Assembly: GCF_014385165.1 (NCBI RefSeq)
Contig: NZ_JACRTF010000001.1
Coordinates: 310,001-374,000, forward strand
From: Jilunia laotingensis
Lineage (GTDB): Bacteria; Bacteroidota; Bacteroidia; Bacteroidales; Bacteroidaceae
Direction: 5' to 3'
DNA length: 64,000 bases
The notes under the pieces were generated by a model. The model saw nothing but the letters and a program-made list of their open reading frames with translations. It made no database searches and had not been told where the DNA came from. The translations under genes and the position numbers were made by a program. Shown here piece after piece: positions 27,423-37,301 of this stretch. Numbering within the stretch: position 1 is the first letter of the stretch; each line of letters opens with the position of its first letter.

Positions 27423-28826
27423 TTATTCCGTCTTTTTAGAAACAGCTTTTTTAGTGGCAGTCTTTTTAGGTGCTTTTGCTTCCTTCTCCTTCTTTTCAAC
27501 GGGAGCTTTCGTTTTGGCAGTTTTTGAAGCTTTAGCCTTCTCTACTTTTGCCTCCAGCAACTCCAATTCTTTATGAAGTTCCGCAATCTCTTCACCCTGG
27601 TTATGAATAGTGGTCAAGAGAGAGTTCAATTCTTCATCATCAATATCTTCCGGATACAGAGAGTTTACACGGTTAATAAAATCACCCAAAATATTCATAT
27701 AATTGGTAAAGGCATCATAGGGAGAATCATAAATGCCTCTATTCAAATAGATACCCGTATTTTTAGTTGTCATAAACCGGAAATTATTGCTTGCTTGCAG
27801 ATAATCCCAATCCTGCTTAATACGGCGGTCATCACACATATGGACGCGTTCTGCCACACTATACAATTTATTAAAAGCTTCACGCTGCATCACATTACCG
27901 AGCCAACAACTGGTATCTCTCTCTTCATCTACCCAAGAAAGAGGATAAGGAACATCCAATTGAGAAACCGATTTTAGCTTTGTAATGATCTCCGAAGGCG
28001 TAGAAAATGTAATCCCCTTTTCCTTTGCACAATTCGGAAGTGCCTTCATAAACTCCAGAATATTAGAAGAAAGCGGTTGCGACATACCAAGCGCGCTCAA
28101 TTCCATGAAGATATTTATTACCTGTTCTTCCTGTGGCAAAGCATCAATCCAACTGATATATTTATCAGCAAACAACGGATACTCGCTCCATTCTGAATTT
28201 GAGAATCGAAGGCTAATATCATCCGATAATTTAAAATCTCTCAATAATAACTTCAAACTGGGAGCCTGATTACAGTGATATACATAATGAGGACTCTTCC
28301 AACCCAAAATATATTTTGCACCTTCGGTCAACATACCCTTGAAGCCCATTGAAGCAACCATAGTCCCAATCTCATCAGAATAAATCAAACTTGAATTGCG
28401 GAATACTTTTGGCGCTTTACCAAACATCTGTTTGATTTTAGCACTCATGCGCATCACCTCTTCCTTAAAACAATCTTCATTGGCTAATGATGACAAACCA
28501 TGTGAATAGGGTTCTGCAAGGAATTCACAACAACCTGTATCGTTAAGTTGATGCAATAAGTCCACCACTGCCGGAGCGTGAATTTCAAGCTGTTCCAAAG
28601 CTACTCCCGAAATCGAAAGTGCCACTTTGAAAGCACCATTGGAATTCTTCACCATTTCAATCAGTGTGTTAAGTGCCGGAATATAAGAGCGTTCGGCAAC
28701 TTCATTTATACTTGTTTCATTGGCATAATCATCATAATAATAATGGTCGGTGCCTATATCGAAGAAACGATAACGTTTCAGATGAATAATTTGATGTATC
28801 TCAAAATAAAGACAGATTGTTCTCAT
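27423..28826 (-). CDS. GH57 alpha-amylase-like protein with substituted catalytic residues
   Basis: A 467-residue protein. The family is recognised from the N-terminus (MRTICLYFEIHQIIHLKRYRF) and from the MGFKGMLTEGAKYILGW segment. In active family members the nucleophile Glu lies in a motif like RNTELIYND; here it reads RNSSLIYSD, with Ser146 at that place. The acid Asp motif (FMDYETFGEH) reads FMELSALGMS, so Asp is replaced by Glu242. The comparison motifs are from memory. Such amylase-like GH57 homologues are known in Bacteroidetes. The last 60 residues are a Lys/Ala/Thr-rich tail resembling histone-like tails. It is the third gene of the operon GH133-GT4-GH57, 15 bases after its neighbour. 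Confidence 0.85.
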   Translation of the reverse strand: MRTICLYFEIHQIIHLKRYRFFDIGTDHYYYDDYANETSINEVAERSYIPALNTLIEMVKNSNGAFKVALSISGVALEQLEIHAPAVVDLLHQLNDTGCCEFLAEPYSHGLSSLANEDCFKEEVMRMSAKIKQMFGKAPKVFRNSSLIYSDEIGTMVASMGFKGMLTEGAKYILGWKSPHYVYHCNQAPSLKLLLRDFKLSDDISLRFSNSEWSEYPLFADKYISWIDALPQEEQVINIFMELSALGMSQPLSSNILEFMKALPNCAKEKGITFSTPSEIITKLKSVSQLDVPYPLSWVDEERDTSCWLGNVMQREAFNKLYSVAERVHMCDDRRIKQDWDYLQASNNFRFMTTKNTGIYLNRGIYDSPYDAFTNYMNILGDFINRVNSLYPEDIDDEELNSLLTTIHNQGEEIAELHKELELLEAKVEKAKASKTAKTKAPVEKKEKEAKAPKKTATKKAVSKKTE

Positions 28827-28841
28827 ATCTATATTATTTTA

Positions 28842-30110
28842 TTATTTATAATTTTTAATTACCTCGTCATAGATACCACGTACTTTGTATCCGACATTTT
28901 CCCACTTAATTTCATCTACTTCTTTCTTGCCTTCGTCACGCAAATACTCGTATAAAGCCGGATAGGTACAGATGGAATAAATTGCATCCGCCATAGCATG
29001 AATATCCCAGTAATCAGTCTTGATACATTTTTCCAAGATCTCGGCACAACCCGATTGTTTGGAAATAATTGTCGGGACACTACATTGCATAGCCTCCAAC
29101 GGAGAAATTCCAAACGGTTCAGAAACCGACGGCATGATATATACATCACTCGATTTAAGAACCTCATACACTTGATTACCTTTCATGAAACCGGGGAAGT
29201 GAAAACGATCGGCAATTCCGCGTTCAGCTGCGAGGCGAATCATCTGGTTCATCATATCACCGCTACCAGCCATCACAAAACGCACATTTTTAGTACGTTG
29301 CAATACCATAGCCGCTGCCTCTACAAAATATTCAGGCCCTTTCTGCATCGTGATACGTCCAAGAAAAGTCACTACCTTCTCTTTCGGATTCTTATTCGGA
29401 ACGATGTCCTGAATTTCTTGTGATAAAGGCGAAACCGCATTATGTACGGTAGATACCTTCTTCGGATCCTGAAAATACTTATGGATTACCGTCTGACGGG
29501 TAAGTTCACTCACACACATGATATGGTCGGCATTGTCCATACCATTCTTTTCAATAGCATAGACAGTTGGATTCACATTTCCACGGCTACGGTCAAAATC
29601 CGTAGCATGAACATGAATCACCAACGGCTTACCGGAAACTTGCTTGGCGTGTATGCCTGCCGGATAAGTCAACCAATCATGTGAATGGATTATTTCAAAC
29701 TCTTGCTGACGGGCTATGACACCCGCTACAATAGAATAATTATTTATCTCTTCATGTAGGTTTTCCGGATAACGACCCGAAAACTCGATACATCCCAGAT
29801 CATTTGTATTCAGATAATTAAAATCAGCATAGATATGATCGCGCAAATCGTAATAGAGCTGCGGATCCATGTAACTGCCTACACGGTTCTGTACGTAGTC
29901 CCAATTCACATCTCGCCATACTATCGGCGTACTGTTCATTCCGATTATTCTCAAAAAACTTTGGTCTTCATCACCCCAAGGCTTTGGAATACAAAAAGTA
30001 ATTTCCATGTCTTCTTGCAAAGACATTCCTTTTGTCAGACCGTAGCTGGCAGTTCCTAAACCTCCTAAGATATGCGGGGGGAACTCCCATCCAAACATTA
30101 AAACTTTCAT
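28842..30110 (-). CDS. GT4-family glycosyltransferase, glycogen-synthase-like
   Basis: A 422-residue GT-B glycosyltransferase. The N-terminus MKVLMFGWEFPPHILGGLGTA carries the Gly-rich donor loop, with IIHSHDWLTYPAG after it. The C-terminal half has VVTFLGRITMQKGPEYFVEA and the family E-x7-E in SEPFGISPLEAMQ. By context, between a debranching enzyme and a GH57 protein, it likely elongates alpha-glucan or glycogen, as seen for this conserved Bacteroides operon. It starts 14 bases after the debranching enzyme gene. Confidence 0.88.
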   Translation of the reverse strand: MKVLMFGWEFPPHILGGLGTASYGLTKGMSLQEDMEITFCIPKPWGDEDQSFLRIIGMNSTPIVWRDVNWDYVQNRVGSYMDPQLYYDLRDHIYADFNYLNTNDLGCIEFSGRYPENLHEEINNYSIVAGVIARQQEFEIIHSHDWLTYPAGIHAKQVSGKPLVIHVHATDFDRSRGNVNPTVYAIEKNGMDNADHIMCVSELTRQTVIHKYFQDPKKVSTVHNAVSPLSQEIQDIVPNKNPKEKVVTFLGRITMQKGPEYFVEAAAMVLQRTKNVRFVMAGSGDMMNQMIRLAAERGIADRFHFPGFMKGNQVYEVLKSSDVYIMPSVSEPFGISPLEAMQCSVPTIISKQSGCAEILEKCIKTDYWDIHAMADAIYSICTYPALYEYLRDEGKKEVDEIKWENVGYKVRGIYDEVIKNYK

Positions 30111-30124
30111 CTTCGTCCCTCCTC

Positions 30125-32065
30125 TTATAAATTATACTTTGACAACAGTTTAAGGATTCGCAGAATTTCGGCTACATTCATCGCGAACGATACAGCTCCA
30201 CGCCCTTTGAAAGGTGGATTGCCATCGAATAGTTCGGGAAGAGAGCCAATACAGTGACTGGTCATTTCATCTTCAAAGCCTATTAATTGACGCTCTACAA
30301 ATGATATACCACTCACTTTATAAATCCGCAGATAGGCTTCCATATAGAATCCCATCAGCCACGGCCATGCCGTTCCCTGATGATAAGCATAATCACGCTG
30401 AATCTGAGGACCTACATAATTCGGATTATACCCTCCACTCTTCGGGCTCAACGTACGGAGTCCCTTCGGAGTAAGCAGTTCTCTTGTCACAATATCGAGT
30501 ACTTGCTTCTTTTGGGCACGATCCAGAGGAGAATAATCAAAAGCAACCGTAAATATCATATTAGGACGTACACTCCAGTCCATCATATTCCCATCCACAT
30601 AATCAAGCAAATAGCCATATTCATTGCGGAAAACCTCCACAAAAGACTTTCCGGTGATTACCGCCTGTGCATCGAGCGAGTCTGCCAAAACAACATTGCC
30701 CCCTTCACGAACCAAATCTGCAACAAAACGTAATGCATTATACCACAAGGAGTTTATTTCAACAATATATCCCGTACGCGGCACTACCGGACGTCCATTA
30801 ACAGTAGAGTTCATCCAAGTAATCGCTCTATCCGAACCATTGGCATATAATAACCCGTTTTCATGCAAGAAAAGATTGTCATGTCTACGCTGGCGGATAA
30901 ATTCCATGATCTCCTCCAGCAAAGAACCATATTTCGTACGACATTGTTCGCGAGAAGTTTCTTTAGCATATTGCTGCAAAGCCCAGACTGCCCATAAGAG
31001 AACATCCGGATCGTCCATTTCATAAATTTTACATCCGATTGGCTCTCCATTAATATAATTACGAATTGCCTTCTCGGCCGTTGCCATAACATCTTCAAAC
31101 TCATCGATCTCTTCTACAGCTAACGTCAATCCGGGCAACGATACAAACATATCCCGGGCGCGACATTTAAACCACGGATAGCCGGCAAGAATATAATGGT
31201 TATCTTCTTGTTTGTTATGGAATTGATGTGCCGAATTCTTCAGGCAATGATAAAAACTATCACGAGGTGTTCTGTCCTCGGCTTCAGTTTCAAAAATCTG
31301 TTTCAAACGGCGAGGAGATACTTCTGAAATTCCTGCTGAGAAAACAATGCTTTCCCCCTTCTTGATATCCACTTCAAAATATCCCGGAACATAGAGATCT
31401 TCATTGAAATCATATCCCCGTTCTTGTTCCTTTGGATATTCAATGCCTTTATACCAATTCGGATCAAAGTGGAATTCATTTTTCTTATTCAATTGCATGT
31501 ACAGCTCGGGATATCCCGGATACATGCATGTCTTGATCCCATTTTCTACCACTTGATACTCACGGCTTGCCTGCGCATTTTCATGGGTATACTCGCGCAC
31601 GCTTCGGAAAGCTAAAAACGGACGGAAACGTAAAGTCGTGGCAGAATGCGCATCGACTAAAGTATAACGAATCAAAATCCGGTTTTCATGATGTACAAAG
31701 ATTTTCTCTTTGCGTAGAATTACTCCACCAACACGGTAAGTTGTAGCCGGGATATGTTCACAATCGAATTCACGGATATACTTATGCCCATTCGGGCTGT
31801 AATTATTCCCCTGATATTTATGTAAACCCAGATTAAACTCCGCACCATGTTGAATTACCGTTTCATCAAGAGAAGATAGCAGCACATGATTTTCATCATC
31901 CAGATTGGGGACGGGAATCACCAACAATCCATGATATTTGCGTGTGTTACAATCTACAATCGTCGTACAATGATAAGCTCCCGCACGGTTTGTCCGGAGA
32001 ATCTCTCTTGGCAATGATTCTTCCAGATTAATCATAAGGGTCTTGTCAAAATGTAAATAACTCAT
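30125..32065 (-). CDS. Glycogen debranching enzyme (amylo-alpha-1,6-glucosidase, GH133)
   Basis: A 646-residue protein. The N-terminal domain begins REILRTNRAGAYHCTT, typical of bacterial archaeal-type debranching enzymes. The C-terminal (alpha/alpha)6 catalytic domain carries YPWFKCRARDMFVSLPGLTL, DGSDRAITWMNS-like acidic sites, VEINSLWYNALRF and GTAWPWLMGFYMEAYL. It removes alpha-1,6-linked glucose from glycogen limit dextrins. It is the first gene of the minus-strand operon. The 227 bases upstream (32066-32292), shared with the divergent rhomboid gene, hold no box I would call firmly. Confidence 0.92.
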   Translation of the reverse strand: MSYLHFDKTLMINLEESLPREILRTNRAGAYHCTTIVDCNTRKYHGLLVIPVPNLDDENHVLLSSLDETVIQHGAEFNLGLHKYQGNNYSPNGHKYIREFDCEHIPATTYRVGGVILRKEKIFVHHENRILIRYTLVDAHSATTLRFRPFLAFRSVREYTHENAQASREYQVVENGIKTCMYPGYPELYMQLNKKNEFHFDPNWYKGIEYPKEQERGYDFNEDLYVPGYFEVDIKKGESIVFSAGISEVSPRRLKQIFETEAEDRTPRDSFYHCLKNSAHQFHNKQEDNHYILAGYPWFKCRARDMFVSLPGLTLAVEEIDEFEDVMATAEKAIRNYINGEPIGCKIYEMDDPDVLLWAVWALQQYAKETSREQCRTKYGSLLEEIMEFIRQRRHDNLFLHENGLLYANGSDRAITWMNSTVNGRPVVPRTGYIVEINSLWYNALRFVADLVREGGNVVLADSLDAQAVITGKSFVEVFRNEYGYLLDYVDGNMMDWSVRPNMIFTVAFDYSPLDRAQKKQVLDIVTRELLTPKGLRTLSPKSGGYNPNYVGPQIQRDYAYHQGTAWPWLMGFYMEAYLRIYKVSGISFVERQLIGFEDEMTSHCIGSLPELFDGNPPFKGRGAVSFAMNVAEILRILKLLSKYNL

Positions 32066-32292
32066 AGTTGTACATTATTTAAAGGTTAATTAATTTTCGT
32101 TTTTTCACATTATATATAATGGCAAATACTTATCAAGATTATACGCCATCATATAATATGTACTGCTCAAATCAATACTACAGCGCTCAAAAATACGAAT
32201 TAAAGGTAAAAACAAAAATAAAAACGGTTTTTATTTTCCATTTTTCTCGAAATATTCGTAGCATTGTACGGAATTAATAAAAAAGTAGAGAA

Positions 32293-33003
32293 ATGAAGCA
32301 GGATTTACAACGAATATTTCTGGCTATGATGCTTCCCTTGTTTCTTATTTTTATTCTCTATATTATAAAAGTATTAGAGGTAGGTATGGACTGGGACTTT
32401 TCACGGCTGGGAGTCTACCCGCGAGAGACAAGAGGAGTGTTTGGTATTTTCGCACATCCATTAATACACAGTAATTTCGCTCATTTGTTTGCTAACACCA
32501 TTCCGTTATTTTTTCTTTCATGGTGTTTATTTTATTTTTATAGAGGGATTGCCCCATACATTTTCTTTATCATCTGGATTGGCTGTGGTGCATTTACTTT
32601 CCTTATCGGGAAGCCCGGTTGGCACATTGGAGCAAGCGGCATTATCTATGGATTGGCATTTTTCTTATTCTTTAGCGGATTACTAAGAAAATATATCCCA
32701 CTAATTGCCATATCGCTACTCGTCACCTTTCTTTATGGCGGTCTGGTATGGCAAATGTTTCCCTATTTCACCCCGGCAAACACGTCATGGGAAGGGCATC
32801 TCAGCGGAGCAATCATGGGTACACTCTGTGCCATGGCATTTATGAAATACGGACCACAAAAGCCAGAACCTTTCGAAAATGAAGAGGAAGAGGATGATGA
32901 AGTGACGGATGAATCACCTGAGAGCAATCCTCAAACGCACCAACCCAATGATCAGAATGAGAATGAAGTCAATGCTTCTGCAACGTCTCCAACAGCAACG
33001 TAA
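32293..33003 (+). CDS. Rhomboid-family intramembrane serine protease
   Basis: A 236-residue protein with six predicted transmembrane segments. Catalytic Ser115 is in HIGASGIIYG and the His168 partner in EGHLSGAIMG. The oxyanion-type HSNFAHLFANTIPL segment near residue 57 is typical. Rhomboids cut transmembrane helices within the membrane. The cytoplasmic C-terminus from about residue 195 is strongly acidic (EEEEDDE) and Asn/Thr-rich, probably disordered. Its 3' end overlaps the end of the convergent marC gene by 35 bases. Substrate unknown. Confidence 0.93.
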   Translation: MKQDLQRIFLAMMLPLFLIFILYIIKVLEVGMDWDFSRLGVYPRETRGVFGIFAHPLIHSNFAHLFANTIPLFFLSWCLFYFYRGIAPYIFFIIWIGCGAFTFLIGKPGWHIGASGIIYGLAFFLFFSGLLRKYIPLIAISLLVTFLYGGLVWQMFPYFTPANTSWEGHLSGAIMGTLCAMAFMKYGPQKPEPFENEEEEDDEVTDESPESNPQTHQPNDQNENEVNASATSPTAT

Positions 33004-33568
33004 TATTCGCTGTAAACAATCTTACTGAAACAGCCAACAATATAATTCCGAAGAACTTGCGAATAATATAGATACCACCTTTACCGAGGAAACGTTCGAC
33101 ACGACCGGTCATACTGACCACAAAGAAAACCCAGATCATATTTAGGATCAGAGCGATCACAATATTTATACTAGCATATTCGGCACGTAACGACAACAAA
33201 GTCGTAAATGCCCCAGCTCCCGCCAAAAGCGGAAAAACCAACGGTACGAGTGTAGCTTCTTTAATAGGTCCCTGATTCTTGAATATCTCCACATCGAGAA
33301 TCATTTCCAAGGACATAAGGAAAATGACGAAAGCACCTGCTACGGCAAATGATTCAATGTCAACATGAAACAATTGCAACATCATGTCACCGGCATAGAA
33401 GAAGCCGATCATCAACGCAAATGAAATCAATGTGGCTTTTACCGCATTGACATCTTTACCTTTCTCCTTTAAACTTATTATAATAGGAATAGAACCAATT
33501 ATATCAATCACTGCAAACAGTACAATAAATGCACTAATCATTTGTTGGAAATTAAAATCTGAAAACAT
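32969..33568 (-). CDS. MarC-family integral membrane protein
   Basis: A 199-residue protein with six hydrophobic helices. FAVIDIIGSIPIIISLKEKG at the N-terminus, KEATLVPLVFPLLAGAGAFTTLL in the middle and GKGGIYIIRKFFGIILLAVSVRLF at the end are MarC (PF01914) signatures. The family is named for the mar locus, but transport function is unproven. The start is set at MFSDFNFQQMIS (33568), which has a GGAGG ribosome-binding site and lies just after the promoter; longer frames overlap the promoter. Confidence 0.92.
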   Translation of the reverse strand: MFSDFNFQQMISAFIVLFAVIDIIGSIPIIISLKEKGKDVNAVKATLISFALMIGFFYAGDMMLQLFHVDIESFAVAGAFVIFLMSLEMILDVEIFKNQGPIKEATLVPLVFPLLAGAGAFTTLLSLRAEYASINIVIALILNMIWVFFVVSMTGRVERFLGKGGIYIIRKFFGIILLAVSVRLFTANITLLLETLQKH

Positions 33569-33589
33569 AGTTCTTCCTCCTTTTTTTTG

Positions 33590-33620
33590 CAAAGTTACCA
33601 TTTTCTTTGGAAAAGTGCAA
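33590..33620 (-). promoter_or_regulatory. Promoter of the marC-family gene
   Basis: On the minus strand: TTG (33618-33620), 20 bases, TAACTTTG (33590-33597), then the ATG 21 bases later. It decides the start codon at 33568. Confidence 0.8.
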
Positions 33621-33720
33621 CATGAATACAAAAGGAATCTAATTATGAAGGAGTTAAATTAAGAAATAATAAAAAAACAAAAAGAGAAGGAGAATAAATC
33701 CGACAAGTTTTGATTATGAT

Positions 33721-33728
33721 TACATTTG
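33721..33728 (+). promoter_or_regulatory. -7 element of the Crp/Fnr-type regulator gene
   Basis: TACATTTG fits TAnnTTTG, 30 bases before the ATG at 33759. The longer frame starts with TTG inside this box and is rejected. Confidence 0.6.
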
Positions 33729-33758
33729 CTTAAAACAAACTTTATAAGATTAGACCAT

Positions 33759-34448
33759 ATGGAAACGATGTTTGATACTTTATTGCAATTACCTCTTTTT
33801 CAAGGGCTTTGCCATGAAGACTTCACGAATATATTAGAAAAAGTTAAATTACATTTTACAAAACATAAACCAGGTGATTTGATCATAGAAAGTAATACCC
33901 CTTGTGATCAACTACTGTTTTTATTGAAAGGTGAAATATCTCTCCAGACAACTTCAGAAGACGGATTGTTTACTTTTATAGAACATGTAGAAGCTCCTTA
34001 TCTCGTAGAGCCTTATGCTTTGTTTGGAATGAACGTTAATTATGCCTCGAGTTATTTCGCCCGCACGGAGGTTCATACCATAAGCATCAGTAAATCATTT
34101 GTGCTTTCCGGGTTGCTGAAATACGAGATATTCCGTCTCAACTATATGAATATCATTAGCAACCGGGCACAAAACCTTTACGCCCGGTTGTGGGAAAAAG
34201 CTCCGATAGATCTTGAGAATAAGATTGTCCGTTTCATACTGATTCATATAGAAAAAGCACAGGGAGAAAAAATCCTGAAAGTAAAAATGGATGATCTTGC
34301 CCATTATCTGGATGATACACGGTTGAATGTATCTAAAGCCCTGAACGGTCTTCAGGAATTGAATCTATTGACTTTACGAAGAAAAGAGATCATTATTCCC
34401 GATGCAGCTGCCCTTGCAGAGTGGGATATGCTTCGTTTAATAAAATAG
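33759..34448 (+). CDS. Crp/Fnr-family transcriptional regulator
   Basis: A 229-residue protein. The N-terminal cyclic-nucleotide-binding-like beta-roll spans about residues 10-130 ([43 protein letters not shown]). The C-terminal winged HTH is at about 150-225 ([24 protein letters not shown]). The Arg of a canonical cAMP pocket is not evident and there is no Fnr-type Cys cluster, so the ligand is unknown. It stands alone between divergent marC and a bidirectional terminator. Confidence 0.9.
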   Translation: METMFDTLLQLPLFQGLCHEDFTNILEKVKLHFTKHKPGDLIIESNTPCDQLLFLLKGEISLQTTSEDGLFTFIEHVEAPYLVEPYALFGMNVNYASSYFARTEVHTISISKSFVLSGLLKYEIFRLNYMNIISNRAQNLYARLWEKAPIDLENKIVRFILIHIEKAQGEKILKVKMDDLAHYLDDTRLNVSKALNGLQELNLLTLRRKEIIIPDAAALAEWDMLRLIK

Positions 34449-34502
34449 CTCTACCATATAAGAGACCGATAAGTCTCTCTTATTGAAATAAAATTAAATA
34501 TT

Positions 34503-34545
34503 AAAAAGAGGGTATGGACTTTACCAATAGTCCTACCCTCTTTTT
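34503..34545. terminator. Bidirectional terminator after the Crp/Fnr gene
   Basis: Arms 34503-34520 and 34529-34545 pair with a single bulged base, with A and T runs at the ends. A smaller hairpin AGAGAC/GTCTCT lies at 34461-34478. The convergent gene ends at 34610. Confidence 0.85.
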
Positions 34546-34609
34546 AATGTTTAGTAGTTACTAAAAAGATATCTGATTATCCTTCTCGATTAATAAGTAG
34601 AATTTACTG

Positions 34610-35638
34610 TTATACATCCCTATATTGATATTCACCTTTATAATTAATTATGAAGGAAGAGCCATAGGCCGATGAACCATTAAAAGTAAATTCTATAATT
34701 TCCTCAGAACTCTTTATGTCGAATTCTCCCTCGACTAAATACCAAACCTTCATTACATGTGAAAAAGATTCATCCCATTGAACCAAACAGCTACCCAAAA
34801 ATCCTTCATTTTCAAAATATCCAGCCAAAAGCATATTCTCCACAGGTTGTTCGTTCACACTATATTTCCCATCAGGTATTGGGTCTTTGGTCATCGAAGG
34901 CATATAAAGCATAAATTGTGCCACTGCCTGTTTTTCCATCCAGATAGTTATTTTATAATTAACCAATCCCGTCACCGCGTCTTGTCCGTAATTATGGACA
35001 TCAACCGAAACGATCAAAGGAGTCAAAGTCTCCACTGTTTTTTCCTCATACTTATATTTATCTTCAGGTGCAGGCACATCAAAATTAATATTTCCTATAT
35101 AACGTGCTTTAAACACCTTACCACTCTCGTCTGTCAAAGCCACATGAATCTCATATCCTTCTTTTGTTGATAAAACAGTCAGTTCACCATCAAGGAGTGC
35201 CATATAAGATTTCTGACCGTTTTCATCAATTGTAACCACATAAGTTCCACTCGCCAACCACTCATCATAGTCTTGCTGATATTCACAATATCCGGGATCG
35301 AAAGTTTGAACCAAATTTGAGTTATTCCAATCTGCTGCATTATAACTTCCATCAGATGGTAACATGCCGTCCGTTATCTTACTGAATAAAGAAAGTACAA
35401 GACAAGTTCCCTCTCCTTCGAATTCCATACCTGCCCCATCCGTATGAATACTTCCAGTGGACAGTTTAAGGTCTATAACATTCACTCCTTGCCCATAAGC
35501 GTCTCCAAAACACTGACTTTTAAGAACCGTAGTCAACTCCACCCCGTCATATTTTTCTTGTGGATTCTCATCATCGTTATTGCAGGATGCGACTATAAAT
35601 AAAGATAACACTAATCCTAAAATCAAACCATTTCTCAT
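34610..35638 (-). CDS. Lipoprotein with internally duplicated domain (module 3)
   Basis: A 342-residue lipoprotein (signal ending VASC, then NNDDEN). It holds two copies of a roughly 150-residue beta-rich domain with the pattern FGDAYGQG near the start, then PSDGSYNAADW or PDGKYSVNEQP, and a closing segment in which a Gly ends a strand. It looks paralogous to the first gene of the operon. The start is at ATG 35638, preceded by a good AAGGAGG ribosome-binding site; an upstream frame overlapping the previous gene is rejected. It is the third gene of the operon after a 13-base gap. Function unknown. Confidence 0.75.
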   Translation of the reverse strand: MRNGLILGLVLSLFIVASCNNDDENPQEKYDGVELTTVLKSQCFGDAYGQGVNVIDLKLSTGSIHTDGAGMEFEGEGTCLVLSLFSKITDGMLPSDGSYNAADWNNSNLVQTFDPGYCEYQQDYDEWLASGTYVVTIDENGQKSYMALLDGELTVLSTKEGYEIHVALTDESGKVFKARYIGNINFDVPAPEDKYKYEEKTVETLTPLIVSVDVHNYGQDAVTGLVNYKITIWMEKQAVAQFMLYMPSMTKDPIPDGKYSVNEQPVENMLLAGYFENEGFLGSCLVQWDESFSHVMKVWYLVEGEFDIKSSEEIIEFTFNGSSAYGSSFIINYKGEYQYRDV

Positions 35639-35651
35639 AAATACCTCCTTC

Positions 35652-37289
35652 TTATTTAATATATTTAAATGCAGCATTAAGCACCTTACAATCATTTATA
35701 TCATCAGGATTATAATCCGCAACAAAGGCAACGATGTACATTTTATTCACATCACAATCAAAAGTTCCAATTTTCTCAGGTATGATATAATCATATTCCT
35801 TTTCAAACATACCATCTTCATCAGCCATCAAAGCATCTCCCCAAGCATCCGAAAGACATGCCCGTATGACAGCTTTATGTTCATATTGCTTTCCTCCATT
35901 CTCCTGATAGCCAACTATTCCATCTTGCACCAAAAACAACGTCAACCGCGAACTTACATCTTTCATTAGAAAAGTACCTTCAACGGTGATCTTCAAAGCT
36001 CGAGTTTGAGGCTCATAGTTCATATCCAGGTTAACACTGACATGAGCAGGTTCAGTTAGTAATTGCTTTATATCTTCCTCCTTAAGATCAAATGAACTGA
36101 ACACGGGTTGAAGAATTCCTTTCCATGAAAGAGACGTACGATTCATCATTACGGCAGGAGCATAGGTAGATTCGCTATTGTAAAAACGGATATAGTTGGA
36201 GCTGACGGGAATAGTCATCAGATCATCACCAAAACCGACATGATGAGCCACCCAAGCCACTCTTGAACGGTTTTCACCTACTACCTTACTAAGATTTTCT
36301 TCTCCCGAAGGACAATACATACACCCTTGACCTGTAAACTGCTCAAGCAACAACGTACGTTCGAAAGACTTCCCATATATATCCTGTACGCCCGACAATT
36401 CATTGTTCGCCATACTTAGCTCCTTCACCGAAGCATCTACCGGTCGTACCTTGATTGTAAAATTCCTCACTCCTTCCTCTCTGTCAGGCAATTGAAGAAC
36501 CGTTTTAACAGGTCTCCCGTTCGGCAATTTATCGGAAATCGTAATTTCTTTTTTGTCAGCTCCGTCAATGAATGTCAAGACACAACCATTGAGTATAGCA
36601 GAGCCATAATTTGTCACAACAACCGATAGAGGATTCTCCTCGCCACTTTGGACATAACGAGCATATTCCATTGTCCCAAGCGACAAGTCATAAGATAGGG
36701 GTAACTTCTCATTACCGGCTATTACCGCTTGTATACAGACCTGCCCAGTGATAGAAGCAGAAGTCAGATGTAACCATTGCCTGTCCATCATCACCATATC
36801 ACTGCTGCTATTTTTTATACCTGTATTCTGATAACCGATCAATTGCCCCTTCCCAGTAAGCGTATAGCTGATATACAAAGTGTCTTTTTCGTTTAATTCA
36901 TAAGGAGAGTCCAATTTTATATATTCCCAACCTGTACCCTGTGCAACAAATTCTTGGGAATACAGGGGTTTTGATTTCAAACGTTTTGAAATGCACAACT
37001 CCCCGGAGAGTCCGGCAGCCTCTGTAGAGAGCCCGATACGAACCGCTATTATCTGCGACCCCTTACCCGCCAAAATTGTGTCCATCTTGATGGCTGCTCC
37101 CATTAACGATTCTGTTTCCGTACCTAAAGCAAGGCTATAATTATTTTGGCAATACCCAACCAATACGGAAGGTATAGTCTCGTCATAAATCCCCGGGATA
37201 TCGACAGGCGGAATATTATCATCGGAACAGGATATTAATAAAGCTGAGATTCCTAAGAAAATCATACTTATAAAAATTATCTTTTTCAT
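35652..37289 (-). CDS. Omp28-related lipoprotein with CMYC motif (module 3)
   Basis: A 545-residue lipoprotein (signal ending LISC, then SDDNIPP). The N-terminal beta domain (VRIGLSTEAAGL, DTLYISYTL) is followed by a CARDB-like unit (VVVTNYGSAILNGCVLTF) and then an Omp28 thioredoxin-like domain: TLLLEQFTGQGCMYCPSGEEN, VAWVAHHVGFGDDL, STYAPAVMMNR. The domain order matches the module 4 and 5 proteins, but CxxC is intact and there is no T9SS-like C-terminus; it is anchored by lipid instead. It is the second gene of the operon (12-base and 13-base gaps). Confidence 0.88.
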   Translation of the reverse strand: MKKIIFISMIFLGISALLISCSDDNIPPVDIPGIYDETIPSVLVGYCQNNYSLALGTETESLMGAAIKMDTILAGKGSQIIAVRIGLSTEAAGLSGELCISKRLKSKPLYSQEFVAQGTGWEYIKLDSPYELNEKDTLYISYTLTGKGQLIGYQNTGIKNSSSDMVMMDRQWLHLTSASITGQVCIQAVIAGNEKLPLSYDLSLGTMEYARYVQSGEENPLSVVVTNYGSAILNGCVLTFIDGADKKEITISDKLPNGRPVKTVLQLPDREEGVRNFTIKVRPVDASVKELSMANNELSGVQDIYGKSFERTLLLEQFTGQGCMYCPSGEENLSKVVGENRSRVAWVAHHVGFGDDLMTIPVSSNYIRFYNSESTYAPAVMMNRTSLSWKGILQPVFSSFDLKEEDIKQLLTEPAHVSVNLDMNYEPQTRALKITVEGTFLMKDVSSRLTLFLVQDGIVGYQENGGKQYEHKAVIRACLSDAWGDALMADEDGMFEKEYDYIIPEKIGTFDCDVNKMYIVAFVADYNPDDINDCKVLNAAFKYIK

Positions 37290-37301
37290 TTTATCGCTTG
37301 T

